A DNA stretch of 64,000 bases from Actinoalloteichus hymeniacidonis (GTDB taxonomy: Bacteria; Actinomycetota; Actinomycetes; Mycobacteriales; Pseudonocardiaceae). The stretch is from contig NZ_JACHIS010000001.1 of assembly GCF_014203365.1 (NCBI RefSeq), forward strand, positions 4,340,001 through 4,404,000. Reading direction: 5' to 3'. The position numbers and the translations under genes were made by a program. Positions 52,354-60,677 of the stretch are shown piece after piece (the first letter of the stretch is position 1; every line of letters starts with the position of its first letter). The notes below the pieces were generated by a model that did not search any database, was not told where the DNA came from, and saw only the letters and a list, made by a program, of their open reading frames with translations.

Positions 52354-53682
52354 TCAGACGTAGCGGGGTCGCCCCGCGATCACGCCGAGGACGGTCTGCA
52401 CCGTGAGGACCCCCAGGATCATCAACAACGACACATCCCAGTCGCCGGTGATGTCGTGCAGCACCCCGAATAGGAACGGGCCGGTGGCCGCGATCAGATA
52501 ACCGAGACTCTGAGCCATCGCCGAGAGCCGGGCCGTCTCGGAGGCCGACCGGGTTCGCAGCGAGATGAGCGTCAGCGCCAACGGGAACACCGCCATCCCC
52601 GTTCCGAGGGTCAGCGTCCACAGCAGCGGCGCCCACAACGGAGCGATGAGCAACCCGAGGATCCCGATGGCGGCGAGCCCGCCGAGACCCAGCGCCCATC
52701 CGGACTGGGTACGACTGCGCGCGATGAGCGGCCCGGTCAGCAGACTCATCGGCACGCCGACCACCATCACCACCGACAGCAGCAGTCCCGCGGTGGCGAT
52801 GTCGAGTCCGGCCCCGATGAACACCTCGGGCAGCCAGCCCATCACCACGTAGGCGATCAGTGCCTGCATGGCGAAGAACAACGTGATGACCCAGGCCAGC
52901 GGGCTCCGCAGCAGGGAGCCCTCGCGGTCGGGAGTCGCCTGCGCGGCGGCGGGCGGCGTCGCCTTGTCATGTCGGGCGGCGATCGACCACACGCACAGCG
53001 CGGCCAGCGCCAGTAACGCCCAGGTGGCCAACGGCAGCCGCCAACCACCCGTAGCCTCGGCCAGACGCGGCGTGAGTGCGGAACCGAGTGCACCGCCTGC
53101 GGCCATCACCGAGGTGTAGACCCCGGTGGCCATCCCGATGCGATTCGGGAAGGACTCCTTGACCACGACCGGGACCAGCACATTGCAGATCGCGATGGCA
53201 CCACAGGCCAGGAAGGTCCCCGCCAGCACGGCGGTCGGTCCGTCGACGACCCGCACCGTCAGACCCACCGACAACACCAGCAGCGCGAGTCCGATCCCCC
53301 GGGCCAAGCCGATGCGGCGTGCGATGAAGGGTGCCGCGATCCCGGCGAGGCCGAAGCAGAGAGTCGGCACGGTGGTCAGCAGACTCGCCCAGGTGGCCGT
53401 CTGGCCCAGCGAGCTCCGGATATCACCCAGCACCGAGGCCAGGCTGGTGACCGCGGGGCGCATGTTGGCGGCGGCCAGCGCGACGCCGACGAGCAGCAAT
53501 GCACTGCCGACGAGCGCGGTGTAGCGCCGGGCGGAGGTCGGTGCTCCGGAGTCGGCTAGCGCGGCGCTCTCCCGTTCGAGGAGGGTCTGTTCCTCGTTGC
53601 CGGGTAGATCGAGGAGAATCCGCTCCCCGGGAGGCTGCTGTTCGCGCTGTTCTCGAGACACGCGGACTACTATGCCAAACAT
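52354..53682 (-). CDS. CynX/NimT-family MFS transporter
   Basis: 442 residues, about 12 membrane segments after a 50-residue hydrophilic leader. GVALAAANMRPAVTSLASVLGDI near residue 60 is the CynX/NimT opening (the N-x-R-P-A-V motif), and NVLVPVVVKESFPNRIGMATGVYT is the loop with the conserved K-x-x-F-P. Members include the cyanate and 2-nitroimidazole carriers. The GTG at 53661 is an alternative start and would lie seven bases after a CATAGT element. Divergent from the FadR-type regulator, which may control it. Confidence 0.88.
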   Translation of the reverse strand: MFGIVVRVSREQREQQPPGERILLDLPGNEEQTLLERESAALADSGAPTSARRYTALVGSALLLVGVALAAANMRPAVTSLASVLGDIRSSLGQTATWASLLTTVPTLCFGLAGIAAPFIARRIGLARGIGLALLVLSVGLTVRVVDGPTAVLAGTFLACGAIAICNVLVPVVVKESFPNRIGMATGVYTSVMAAGGALGSALTPRLAEATGGWRLPLATWALLALAALCVWSIAARHDKATPPAAAQATPDREGSLLRSPLAWVITLFFAMQALIAYVVMGWLPEVFIGAGLDIATAGLLLSVVMVVGVPMSLLTGPLIARSRTQSGWALGLGGLAAIGILGLLIAPLWAPLLWTLTLGTGMAVFPLALTLISLRTRSASETARLSAMAQSLGYLIAATGPFLFGVLHDITGDWDVSLLMILGVLTVQTVLGVIAGRPRYV

Positions 53683-53684
53683 AG
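53670..53684. promoter_or_regulatory. inverted repeat between MFS and FadR-type regulator
   Basis: CTATG-CCAAA-CATAG is a perfect short dyad overlapping the start of the MFS gene and 26 bases from the regulator start. It is AT-richer than its surroundings. Candidate operator for the divergent GntR protein or overlapping -10 elements. Confidence 0.45.
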
Positions 53685-53709
53685 GATGTTCGGACGAAAG
53701 GATGTTGCT

Positions 53710-54414
53710 GTGCCGTTGGCCACCACACGGCGGACCGGCCTCGTCGACCAGGTCATCGCCCAGCTACGCGTGCTGATCGTCGAGGGCGAATGGTCGATCG
53801 GCAGCCGCATCCCGACCGAACCGGAACTGGTCGAGGCGCTCGGAGTAGGCCGCAACACCGTCCGCGAGGCGGTGCGTGCCCTGGCGCACGCGGGACTGTT
53901 GGAAGTCCGGCAGGGCGACGGCACCTACGTCCGCGCCACCAGCGAGCTGTCCGGGGCGGTCCGCAGGCTCTACACCTCGGAACTGCGAGACGTGCTGGAG
54001 ACCCGACGCGCGATCGAGGTCGAGGCGGCGAGGCTGGCGGCGGCGCGACGCACCGAGGAGGAGCTGGCGTTGCTCACCGAGACCCTCGGTCGACGCGACG
54101 CGGCGTTGGCGGCGGCCGAGTGGGAGGCGATGGTGCGCGCGGACACCGAGTTCCACGCCCACGTCGTCGAGGCGTCCCACAACTCGCTGCTCACGGAGCT
54201 GTACGCGGGGTTCACCGAGGCCGTGATGGCCAGTGTCGCGACCGGCGTCGCCATCGACAACGCCGCGACCTGCGTCGAGCACGTCTCCCACAGCGCCCTA
54301 CTCGCCGCGATCCGCGATGGCGATCCGGCTGCGGCGGCGCGCGAGGCGGGCGGCTTCCTGAATGAGCAACTGGATCGGCTGGGCGAGGCGGAGGACTCGG
54401 CTGTTCAGGGGTAA
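53710..54414 (+). CDS. GntR-family (FadR-type) transcriptional regulator
   Basis: 234 residues from a GTG at 53710 with AAAGGA 7 bases upstream; an ATG at 53686 is the alternative. The winged-helix domain shows VIAQLRVLIVEGEWSIGSRIPTEPELVEALGVGRNTVREAVRALAHAGLLE, the GntR signature in full. The C-terminal FCD domain (about 85-225) has the metal-binding pattern D-x-x-F-H-x-x (RADTEFHAHV) and later histidines. Ligand likely a carboxylic acid. Divergent from the CynX-type carrier, so probable local control. Confidence 0.92.
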   Translation: MPLATTRRTGLVDQVIAQLRVLIVEGEWSIGSRIPTEPELVEALGVGRNTVREAVRALAHAGLLEVRQGDGTYVRATSELSGAVRRLYTSELRDVLETRRAIEVEAARLAAARRTEEELALLTETLGRRDAALAAAEWEAMVRADTEFHAHVVEASHNSLLTELYAGFTEAVMASVATGVAIDNAATCVEHVSHSALLAAIRDGDPAAAAREAGGFLNEQLDRLGEAEDSAVQG

Positions 54415-54562
54415 GCGAGCGGGCAGTCGGCAGCGCGCTGACGCGCCTACGGGAATCGGTCACGACCGGTGAGAAACCAACGTGATCACGGATGCAGCAC
54501 GTTTTCACTCTCCGCATCGCGGCGGATGCGTTCGATGAGAATCTTCGACGGACAACGCCTAT

Positions 54563-55171
54563 GTGATGGACGGTGCGAGCGACATCGTGGTGACACCCCG
54601 CGTCAGAAACTGGTCGGTAAGCGCCATCGCGTTGCTCGTGTCCTTGATCGCAGGCTCGGGTATCGAGGGCTCGTCGAGCGGATCGTTGATCACCTCGTGG
54701 GGGTCCGCCCGTGTGTGCTTACCCCTCGCAGCCGGCGAGTCGCGAGTGACGGCAAGTTCAACGGTGCGCAACGAGGGCCCCGAACCGGTGACCATCATCG
54801 CGATCACACCGATCGACGCGCACGATGCACAGCTCGCGGATGCCGACCTCGTGCCGATGCCGACCGTTCCCGACGCGGATGGATCGTTCACCATCGCTCC
54901 GGGGTTCGGCGCTAGTTATCCACCTGCGGAAAACCTCGAAACTCCGGCATCAGCAGCTCTCTGGGCGGATCGTCGCCAGGCGATCGGTTCGGTGATAGCG
55001 CCGGAGACCACCTGGAACCTGGCCTACTCGGTCAGCACCGAGCGCGCCGGATCCATTCAGGGACTGGCAATCGACTACGAATCGGCCAACGGACAACGGC
55101 ACCGAACACGGACCCACCTCGCCGTCGAACTCCGCAGCCAATGCCTTGGGTCGACCGCCGAGAACGCGTGA
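54563..55171 (+). CDS. hypothetical exported or membrane-anchored protein
   Basis: About 202 residues from GTG 54563 or ATG 54566; no clear ribosome-binding site. One hydrophobic segment near residues 16-32 (SVSAIALLVSLIAGSGI) could be a signal peptide or anchor. The rest is predicted beta-rich with STVRNEGPEPVTIIAI, reminiscent of an immunoglobulin-like exported domain. Two cysteines (ARVCLPLA, SQCLGS). Codon use is less GC-biased than neighbours. Convergent with the Uma2 gene. I do not recognise it. Confidence 0.55.
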   Translation: MMDGASDIVVTPRVRNWSVSAIALLVSLIAGSGIEGSSSGSLITSWGSARVCLPLAAGESRVTASSTVRNEGPEPVTIIAITPIDAHDAQLADADLVPMPTVPDADGSFTIAPGFGASYPPAENLETPASAALWADRRQAIGSVIAPETTWNLAYSVSTERAGSIQGLAIDYESANGQRHRTRTHLAVELRSQCLGSTAENA

Positions 55172-55231
55172 CTGCCCCCTGCGCCGGGAGGGCCTGCTGA
55201 TCGCGCACCACGACGTTCGTCGAGTTCGTGA

Positions 55232-55810
55232 CTAGCGCAGGAGCGTGGCCGGGTCGATCCGCACCGGGACCGGGCCCGCATCGATCGTGGCAGGCATTCC
55301 CGCAGTGACGACGCACTCCTCGATGTAGCGCCCGCCATCCAGACGCAACGCGGTCAGGATCGGATTACGAAGCCGGCCCTGGACGATCGTCCAGAGGAAC
55401 GGGACGCCCGCTGCCGCGTAGGCGGTCTGCTTCGTCTCGCGTTCGGCCTTCGGGTTGCCGGGCGACCAGATCTCCACGGCCAAGGCCAACGCCTCGGCGG
55501 GGAAACTCGTACCGCGCGGCGGGGTGTTCAACACGACGACGTCGGGAATCAGGGCCGTGCGCCACGGGGTGGAGATGCGGACGTTCACCGCGGGCACCAC
55601 GTGCAGGTCGTCGCGGCTGGCGGCGTCGACCGCATCCTCGACCAGTCTGGCCAGTCGGAACGCGGCACGCTGGTGCTCACCGGACGGGGCGGGCGTCATA
55701 TGCAGGTGTCCCAAGATCAGTTCCAGGCGCGACCCGTCCACCGGCGGATCCAACGCAAGCCAGTCCTGGACCGAGTACGGGCCGATCGGGTGCTCCATGA
55801 CGGCGGTCAC
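55232..55810 (-). CDS. Uma2-family putative endonuclease
   Basis: 192 residues, DUF820/Uma2 (PD-(D/E)XK fold). The core motifs are seen: IPDVVVLN (aspartate), AVEIWSPGNPKAERETK (acidic E then K), and a front helix RLARLVEDAVDAA. Uma2 proteins expand strongly in actinobacteria and cyanobacteria; nuclease activity is predicted from fold and rarely tested. No obvious partner. It lies beside the Phd-PIN module on the same strand, 91 bases from it, with an unknown protein on the other side. Confidence 0.9.
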   Translation of the reverse strand: MTAVMEHPIGPYSVQDWLALDPPVDGSRLELILGHLHMTPAPSGEHQRAAFRLARLVEDAVDAASRDDLHVVPAVNVRISTPWRTALIPDVVVLNTPPRGTSFPAEALALAVEIWSPGNPKAERETKQTAYAAAGVPFLWTIVQGRLRNPILTALRLDGGRYIEECVVTAGMPATIDAGPVPVRIDPATLLR

Positions 55811-55901
55811 CGGCTTACCTCCTCGGTTGCCTCGACGCCGGGGTTATCGGGCGTGCTGGTGTTCGGCAGCTGCTCCCAGCTTAGAGCCTTTTCCCGCCGC
55901 C

Positions 55902-56282
55902 TCAACCGACCGTGAGCACCTTGACCTCGTACGACTCCAACATCGTGTCGCCGGTGAGCAGCGTGAGCGACTCGCAGCGGGCCTGCGCGATCAACAGGCG
56001 GTCGAAGGGGTCACGGTGATGCAGCGGAAGCCGGGCGACCTCCAGCCCGTGCGCCACCGTGATCGGCAACTCGCTGAAGGCGTTGGCCGTGATGAGCTCG
56101 GCCAGATCATCCGGCACGCTGAGTTTGCCGATGGAGCTCTTCGTGGCGATCTCGAACGCGCTGACCGCCGAGACATACACCGTGTTGTCGACGTCGGCGA
56201 TCAGCTCGGTGGTCTCGCGAGTGAGTCGCGGATCGTCGAAGAGCCACCAGAGCAGCACGTTCGTGTCCAGCAACACCCTCAT
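55902..56282 (-). CDS. PIN-domain ribonuclease toxin (VapC-like)
   Basis: 126 residues from the ATG at 56282, overlapping the antitoxin stop by ATGA. The PIN fold shows LLDTNVLLWWLFDDPRL (first Asp), SAVSAFEIATK (Glu), and RDPFDRLLIAQA (Asp-x-x-Asp). These acids bind Mg2+ for RNA cleavage. The WWL-type start and HHRDPFDR match the PIN group paired with Phd/YefM antitoxins. Expected target: tRNA or rRNA. All four catalytic acids appear present, so it should be active. Confidence 0.9.
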   Translation of the reverse strand: MRVLLDTNVLLWWLFDDPRLTRETTELIADVDNTVYVSAVSAFEIATKSSIGKLSVPDDLAELITANAFSELPITVAHGLEVARLPLHHRDPFDRLLIAQARCESLTLLTGDTMLESYEVKVLTVG

Positions 56283-56524
56283 CGGGACTCGCCGTAGAAG
56301 AGGTCGACGACCTCGTCGGGCGTCTCGTCGAAATCGGCGGCGATCCAGCCTCTGCCCTTCCAACCGCCCGGGGTGCGCCTGGTGACCTCGTGCTTGGGCA
56401 CCGGACCGAGGGCGGCGACCGGCCGCCCGTTCCGGGCGATGATCACGCTCTCGCCCTGGGCAGCCTGATCGACCAGCCTCGACAGCTGCGTCTTCGCCTC
56501 ATAGAGGTTGACCTGGATAGTCAT
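56279..56524 (-). CDS. Phd/YefM-type antitoxin
   Basis: 81 residues from the ATG at 56524 (GTG at 56533 is an alternative that has a better-spaced ribosome-binding site). IQVNLYEAKTQLSRLVDQAAQGESVIIARNGRPVAALGP is the typical Phd/YefM DNA-binding domain. The C-terminal WIAADFDETPDEVV segment should bind and block the PIN toxin. Overlap with the toxin gene couples their translation. It probably represses its own promoter through the dyad at 56543-56553. Confidence 0.92.
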   Translation of the reverse strand: MTIQVNLYEAKTQLSRLVDQAAQGESVIIARNGRPVAALGPVPKHEVTRRTPGGWKGRGWIAADFDETPDEVVDLFYGESR

Positions 56525-56542
56525 GACTCCCACGGTACGCCT

Positions 56543-56553
56543 AGACCTAGTCT
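56543..56553 (-). promoter_or_regulatory. candidate antitoxin operator
   Basis: AGAC-CTA-GTCT is a small perfect dyad inside the CTAGACCTAGTCTGG run just upstream of the antitoxin gene. A TTGACC hexamer lies beyond it on the coding strand (56554-56559, read in reverse). Autoregulation is inferred from the family. Confidence 0.5.
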
Positions 56554-56582
56554 GGTCAAGTCGACCTATCGGGTCGCACCGG

Positions 56583-58139
56583 CTAGTCGAAACGTGGCGT
56601 GGCCCCCGGCGCCAGCAGTGGCAGCCCCGGTGGAGCGCCCTGCTCGATCAGGCGGAGTAGGGCGTCGGTGTCGAGGTGTTCCTCGACCAGATCGGCGAGT
56701 AGGTCGAGTTGGGCCTCGCGGGCCGAGGCGAACTCGGTGTCCGGGGCGACGACGAAGCCAGATCGGCCTGCCTGGGCCGCAGCGCGGTGGAGGAAGGCCC
56801 GACGGAAGGCGTCGTTCTCGAACAGGCCGTGCCAGTGGGTGCCGGCCACCGGCCAGGACACCGCACCATCGCCGCTGTTCGGTCCGGATCCGACTTCCAC
56901 CAGCGGCGGCAGCCCCGCCGCCCGCCGGTCGACACGGCCGTGGTGGATCTCGTAGCCGTGCACGACTTCGCCGAGCGCCCGGCCAGCCGGGGTGGCCAGG
57001 GTCTTGGTGGCATCGAAAGTGACATCGAGATCCAGCAGTCCGAGACCGTCGACCACGCCGCGTCGGGACTCCACTCGGTCGTCGATCCGGCGGCCCAACA
57101 TCTGGAAACCGCCGCAGATGCCGAGTACCGGTCGGCCCGCCGCAACATGCCTGCCGATCGCCTCGGCCATTCCGGTGCGGCGCAACCATTCCAGGTCGGC
57201 GACCGTGGACTTCGAGCCAGGGATCACGATCAGATCCGCGTCGGCCAGTCGGGATGCCTCGGTCGCGAAGCGAACCGCCACGCCCGGCTCGGTGGCCAGC
57301 GCGTCGAGATCGGTGGTGTTGGACATCCTGGACAGCCGGGGCACGACCACCCGCAACCACGACTCCCCCAGCGGCGGTGCGGGGCTGCCCAACACCCCGT
57401 CGGTCGCGGTGGACAGCGAGTCCTCGGCGTCCAACCACAGTCCGGGTGAGAACGGCAGCACGCCGTGCACCGGCCTGCCGGTGAGCTCGGCGAGGGTGCG
57501 CAGACCCGGTTCCAGCAGCCCGACGTCGCCACGGAACTTATTGATCACGAAACCCGAGATGAGTGCCTGATCGGCCGCGTCGAGCAGCGCCAGCGTGCCG
57601 TAGAGGTGGGCGAACACCCCGCCCCGGTCGATATCGGCCACCACGATCACCGGCATCGCCGCCGGAACCGCCAAGCCCATGTTCGCCAGGTCGCTCTCCC
57701 GCAGGTTGATCTCGGTGGGCGAGCCCGCGCCCTCGCAGATCACCACCTCGAACTCCGCGCGTAGCTCGGCCAGGCTCGTCTGCACGGCCTCGGCCAGCTC
57801 CCGACGCCGTTCCCGGTATGACAGTGCGTCGACCTCGCCGATCACCTGGCCGTGCAGCACGACCTGGGAACTGCGATCGCTGCCCGGTTTGAGCAGCACC
57901 GGGTTGAACCGGACGCTGGGCCGCAGCCCGGCGGCCGCCGCCTGCATCGCCTGCGCCCGGCCGATTTCGCCGCCCTCGATGGTGACCACCGAGTTGTTGG
58001 ACATGTTCTGCGCCTTGAAGGGTGCCACCCGCACCCCGCGTCGGGCCAGCCAACGACACAGTCCGGCGGTGAGCACACTCTTGCCCGCATCCGAGGTCGT
58101 GCCCGCCACGAGCAGGGCGCCACCCGGCGACCGATTCAC
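56583..58139 (-). CDS. cobQ: cobyric acid synthase
   Basis: 518 residues. The N-terminal P-loop-like ATPase has TTSDAGKS (14-21) and [12 protein letters not shown]. The C-terminal triad glutamine amidotransferase domain (about 265-460) carries the nucleophile in [11 protein letters not shown] and the histidine in [10 protein letters not shown]. It amidates b, d, e and g side chains of adenosyl-cobyrinic acid a,c-diamide using glutamine and ATP. Its other cobalamin partner in the window, cobM, is 20 kb away, so the pathway is scattered. Same strand as the GIY-YIG gene, separated by 28 bases. Confidence 0.96.
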   Translation of the reverse strand: MNRSPGGALLVAGTTSDAGKSVLTAGLCRWLARRGVRVAPFKAQNMSNNSVVTIEGGEIGRAQAMQAAAAGLRPSVRFNPVLLKPGSDRSSQVVLHGQVIGEVDALSYRERRRELAEAVQTSLAELRAEFEVVICEGAGSPTEINLRESDLANMGLAVPAAMPVIVVADIDRGGVFAHLYGTLALLDAADQALISGFVINKFRGDVGLLEPGLRTLAELTGRPVHGVLPFSPGLWLDAEDSLSTATDGVLGSPAPPLGESWLRVVVPRLSRMSNTTDLDALATEPGVAVRFATEASRLADADLIVIPGSKSTVADLEWLRRTGMAEAIGRHVAAGRPVLGICGGFQMLGRRIDDRVESRRGVVDGLGLLDLDVTFDATKTLATPAGRALGEVVHGYEIHHGRVDRRAAGLPPLVEVGSGPNSGDGAVSWPVAGTHWHGLFENDAFRRAFLHRAAAQAGRSGFVVAPDTEFASAREAQLDLLADLVEEHLDTDALLRLIEQGAPPGLPLLAPGATPRFD

Positions 58140-58167
58140 GATTCGTTCTTATGTGGCGTTGTACTCA

Positions 58168-59007
58168 TCAACGTTGACCTTCTGCACGCTGTTGCGCCAG
58201 CAACTCCTGGCGCAGTGCATCGAGCGTCGGCCCCGTGAGACTGCCCACGCGCCAGGTAACCCAGCCATTCGACGACTGCAGGCCAAGCGCCTTCGCCGCC
58301 GCACTGCTCGGCGACTTGTAGGCGACCTTATGAACCACGATCTCGCCATCTGCAGTCACGCTGGCCTGCGCCTCTGTACCACCCTGTTTAAGAAACAGCG
58401 TTTCCCCAGCTCTCAGCAGCCCGCTCGACACGAGGTCACCGAATTTGACCGCGAATGTGGCTCGGCTGACAATCCCGTCGCTCACCACCGGCCGATCCTC
58501 TGGTTCGGTCTCAGGATTAGGACGAGTCGTGTTGACATTCGCCAAACGCAACGCAGCCAGGATGCTCTTCACGAACGAATCGAGCGACAGCATCATGTGC
58601 TTCGGCAGCGTCTCGTCCCCGCTACTCCTCCCCTCGACGGCCGTGACGTCGTCCAGCGCAGCCACCTCCGCTGAGACACGGCCCTCCAGATAACCGATCT
58701 CCGCGGTGTTGAACCCGTCTGTCGTATCCCGTTTCACCGCCACCGCTCGCCGCCACGGTAACTTCTCGTTCCCGTTGTGCCGGGAGAGCCGAGTGCGCAT
58801 CCGGCGCGCCTGCCCGACGTACACATGTCCCGAACCGTCATCCGTCAAGAGCACGTACACACCGGGAACGTCCCAGTCGCTCGCGGGCATCGCCGAAAGA
58901 TGGGCTCGGTTGACGTACGCCACCCGAAGCGCATGTTCTACGAAGTCCGCGATCACCGGCGCCTCCGCATCGGACGGAATCTGCACATTGACCGGTGTTG
59001 TGCTCAC
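58168..59007 (-). CDS. GIY-YIG nuclease with DUF4357 domain
   Basis: 279 residues from a GTG at 59007 with GGAGG 4 bases upstream. GVYVLLTDDG...HVYVGQARRMRTRLSRH (about residues 45-75) is the GIY-YIG core, here as VYV...VYVG, with the catalytic Arg after GQA. The C-terminal part (about 200-265) ends in AYKSPSSAAAKALG...NGWVTWRV, the DUF4357/RAMA-like signature of restriction-linked proteins. Predicted DNA nuclease, possibly in defence or repair. Codon bias is weaker than in flanking cobQ and map, consistent with acquisition. Confidence 0.85.
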   Translation of the reverse strand: MSTTPVNVQIPSDAEAPVIADFVEHALRVAYVNRAHLSAMPASDWDVPGVYVLLTDDGSGHVYVGQARRMRTRLSRHNGNEKLPWRRAVAVKRDTTDGFNTAEIGYLEGRVSAEVAALDDVTAVEGRSSGDETLPKHMMLSLDSFVKSILAALRLANVNTTRPNPETEPEDRPVVSDGIVSRATFAVKFGDLVSSGLLRAGETLFLKQGGTEAQASVTADGEIVVHKVAYKSPSSAAAKALGLQSSNGWVTWRVGSLTGPTLDALRQELLAQQRAEGQR

Positions 59008-59060
59008 GACGCCTCCTCGAAGGTGAGCAGCTTCTCGCGGTAACACCTTCACTGTTGCCA

Positions 59061-59100
59061 ATTCGCCGCAGGCTCGGCCGCTCACGAACCTGCGGCGAAT
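59061..59100 (-). terminator. terminator after map
   Basis: A perfect 12-base-pair stem (59061-59072 with 59089-59100, arm ATTCGCCGCAGG) with a 16-base loop lies between the map stop and the GIY-YIG start. Confidence 0.75.
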
Positions 59101-59115
59101 CGATCATCGAGCGGC

Positions 59116-59973
59116 TCACACCTGCGTCAGGATTTCCGCGCCGTCGGCGGTGACCAGGATGGTGTGCTCGAACTGGGCGGTCCACTTCTTGTCCTTGGTG
59201 GTGACCGTCCAGCCGTCGTCCCACATGTCGTAGTCGATGCCGCCGAGGGTGATCATCGGTTCGATCGTGAAGGTCATGCCCTCCTCGATCTCGGTGTCGA
59301 CGTTGGGCTCGTCGTAATGCAGGATCACCAATCCGCTGTGGAAGGCCCGGCCGATGCCGTGGCCGGTGAAGTCGCGCACCACGCCGTAGTCGAAACGCTT
59401 GGCGTAGGCCTCGATGACACGGCCGATGACGTTGAGCCTGCGGCCGGGACGCACGGCGCGAATGGCGCGCATCGTGGCCTCATGGGTCCGCTCGACGAGC
59501 AGCCGGACCTCCTCGGCGGTCTCGCCCGCGAAGAAGGTCGCGTTGGTGTCGCCGTGCACGCCGCCGAGGAAGGCGGTGACATCGATGTTGACGATGTCAC
59601 CGTCCTCGATCACCGTCGAATCGGGAATACCGTGGCAGATGACCTCGTTGAGCGAGGTACAGCAGGACTTCGGAAAGTTCCGGTAGCCCAGAGTCGAGGG
59701 GTAGGCACCGTTATCGCAGAGGAACTCGTGCACCACGCGGTCGATCTCGTCGGTGGTCACGCCCGGCGCCACGGTCTTGCCGCCGAGTTCCAATGCCTGC
59801 GCGGCCAGTCGCCCCGCCACCCGCATCTTCTCGATCACCTCGGCAGGCTGGACCCACGGGTCGGTGCTGCGTGCCGGGGCGGGCCGGTCCACGTATTCGG
59901 GACGGGTGATGAGAGCCGGAACCGGCCTGCGGGGCGTCTGCTGTCCAGGCCGAAGGGGTGAGCGAAGCGACAT
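59116..59973 (-). CDS. map: type I methionyl aminopeptidase
   Basis: 285 residues. Metal ligands are in [16 protein letters not shown] (two Asp), GHGIG (His), TIEPM (Glu) and FEHT (Glu). An N-terminal extension of about 40 residues with PxxP-type repeats ([14 protein letters not shown]) marks the actinobacterial MapB form. It removes initiator methionine co-translationally and binds the ribosome. Single-gene unit with a perfect terminator; upstream is the DUF3054 gene. Confidence 0.97.
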   Translation of the reverse strand: MSLRSPLRPGQQTPRRPVPALITRPEYVDRPAPARSTDPWVQPAEVIEKMRVAGRLAAQALELGGKTVAPGVTTDEIDRVVHEFLCDNGAYPSTLGYRNFPKSCCTSLNEVICHGIPDSTVIEDGDIVNIDVTAFLGGVHGDTNATFFAGETAEEVRLLVERTHEATMRAIRAVRPGRRLNVIGRVIEAYAKRFDYGVVRDFTGHGIGRAFHSGLVILHYDEPNVDTEIEEGMTFTIEPMITLGGIDYDMWDDGWTVTTKDKKWTAQFEHTILVTADGAEILTQV

Positions 59974-60000
59974 GCGTTCAGGTTACGCAGCGGCCGGTGC

Positions 60001-60366
60001 TCAGTCGCACCCTCGGTCGAACATCACCGCAGCAGCGCGCCAACCGATCAGGAAGACACCCAGGACCGCCGTGGTGACCAGTGCGAACGACACCGGAGGA
60101 ATGCCCACCGTGATGGCACGGATGGCCAATCCCCCTAACACCACGCCTGCCCAGACGCCGACTCCGACGGCGAGCCTGGTGGGTTCACGCCACGCCTTGG
60201 TCGCCAGCCAGCCCAGGGCGAGGCCGCCGAGGAAGGGCGCCGCCGTGGTGACGACATCGCCGAGATCGGTGGCCTCCGCGTGGTTGCGTCGACCGACGAA
60301 CGCGAACACCAGCACCGCCAGCACGTCGACCGACGCGGCAGGCAGCGCCCGAGTGGACCGGGACAC
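60001..60366 (-). CDS. DUF3054 membrane protein
   Basis: 121 residues from a GTG at 60366 with GAGG 5 bases upstream. Four hydrophobic segments, with VDVLAVLVFAFVGRRNH at the start and APFLGGLALGWLATKAW next, the recognisable DUF3054 pattern (A-x-x-G-R-x-x-H). Widespread in actinobacteria; function unknown. It lies 27 bases upstream of map on the same strand, so they may be co-transcribed. Confidence 0.85.
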   Translation of the reverse strand: MSRSTRALPAASVDVLAVLVFAFVGRRNHAEATDLGDVVTTAAPFLGGLALGWLATKAWREPTRLAVGVGVWAGVVLGGLAIRAITVGIPPVSFALVTTAVLGVFLIGWRAAAVMFDRGCD

Positions 60367-60677
60367 GAGCACCTCTTCATCTTGATTCGCGAGGGGAACC
60401 CCTAGACCGGTCCGGTGGGGGTGGTGGGCCGTTCGCCTGCGACGCGAATGTCGCCGCGCGATGTCGGTCGCCGGACCGTCTCGTGCAGGCCTTGCCATGC
60501 ACGACGCGCCACCGTACTCCCCGTATTTCGACGCGTGTCAGCGGCCGCCCCACCAGGCGGTTCGCGCTGGGCGACGATGCGACGATCAAGGCGGTGAGCT
60601 GCACTGATAACGGGTTGATTGCTGTCGGACGGCGGCACAACAGCGGGCCGCCGATGTACCGGGCTGTCCTAGTCGGA
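60367..60677. other. 311-base interval with hairpins but no gene
   Basis: No supported coding region. Two small dyads are seen: AGGGG-AA-CCCCT (about 60392-60403) and CGTGCA/TGCACG around 60482-60503. A hairpin, CGGCGGC/GCCGCCG with a 10-base loop (60630-60653), lies just past the end of the GNAT gene and may be its terminator. The part nearest 60366 should carry the DUF3054-map promoter. Confidence 0.4.
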
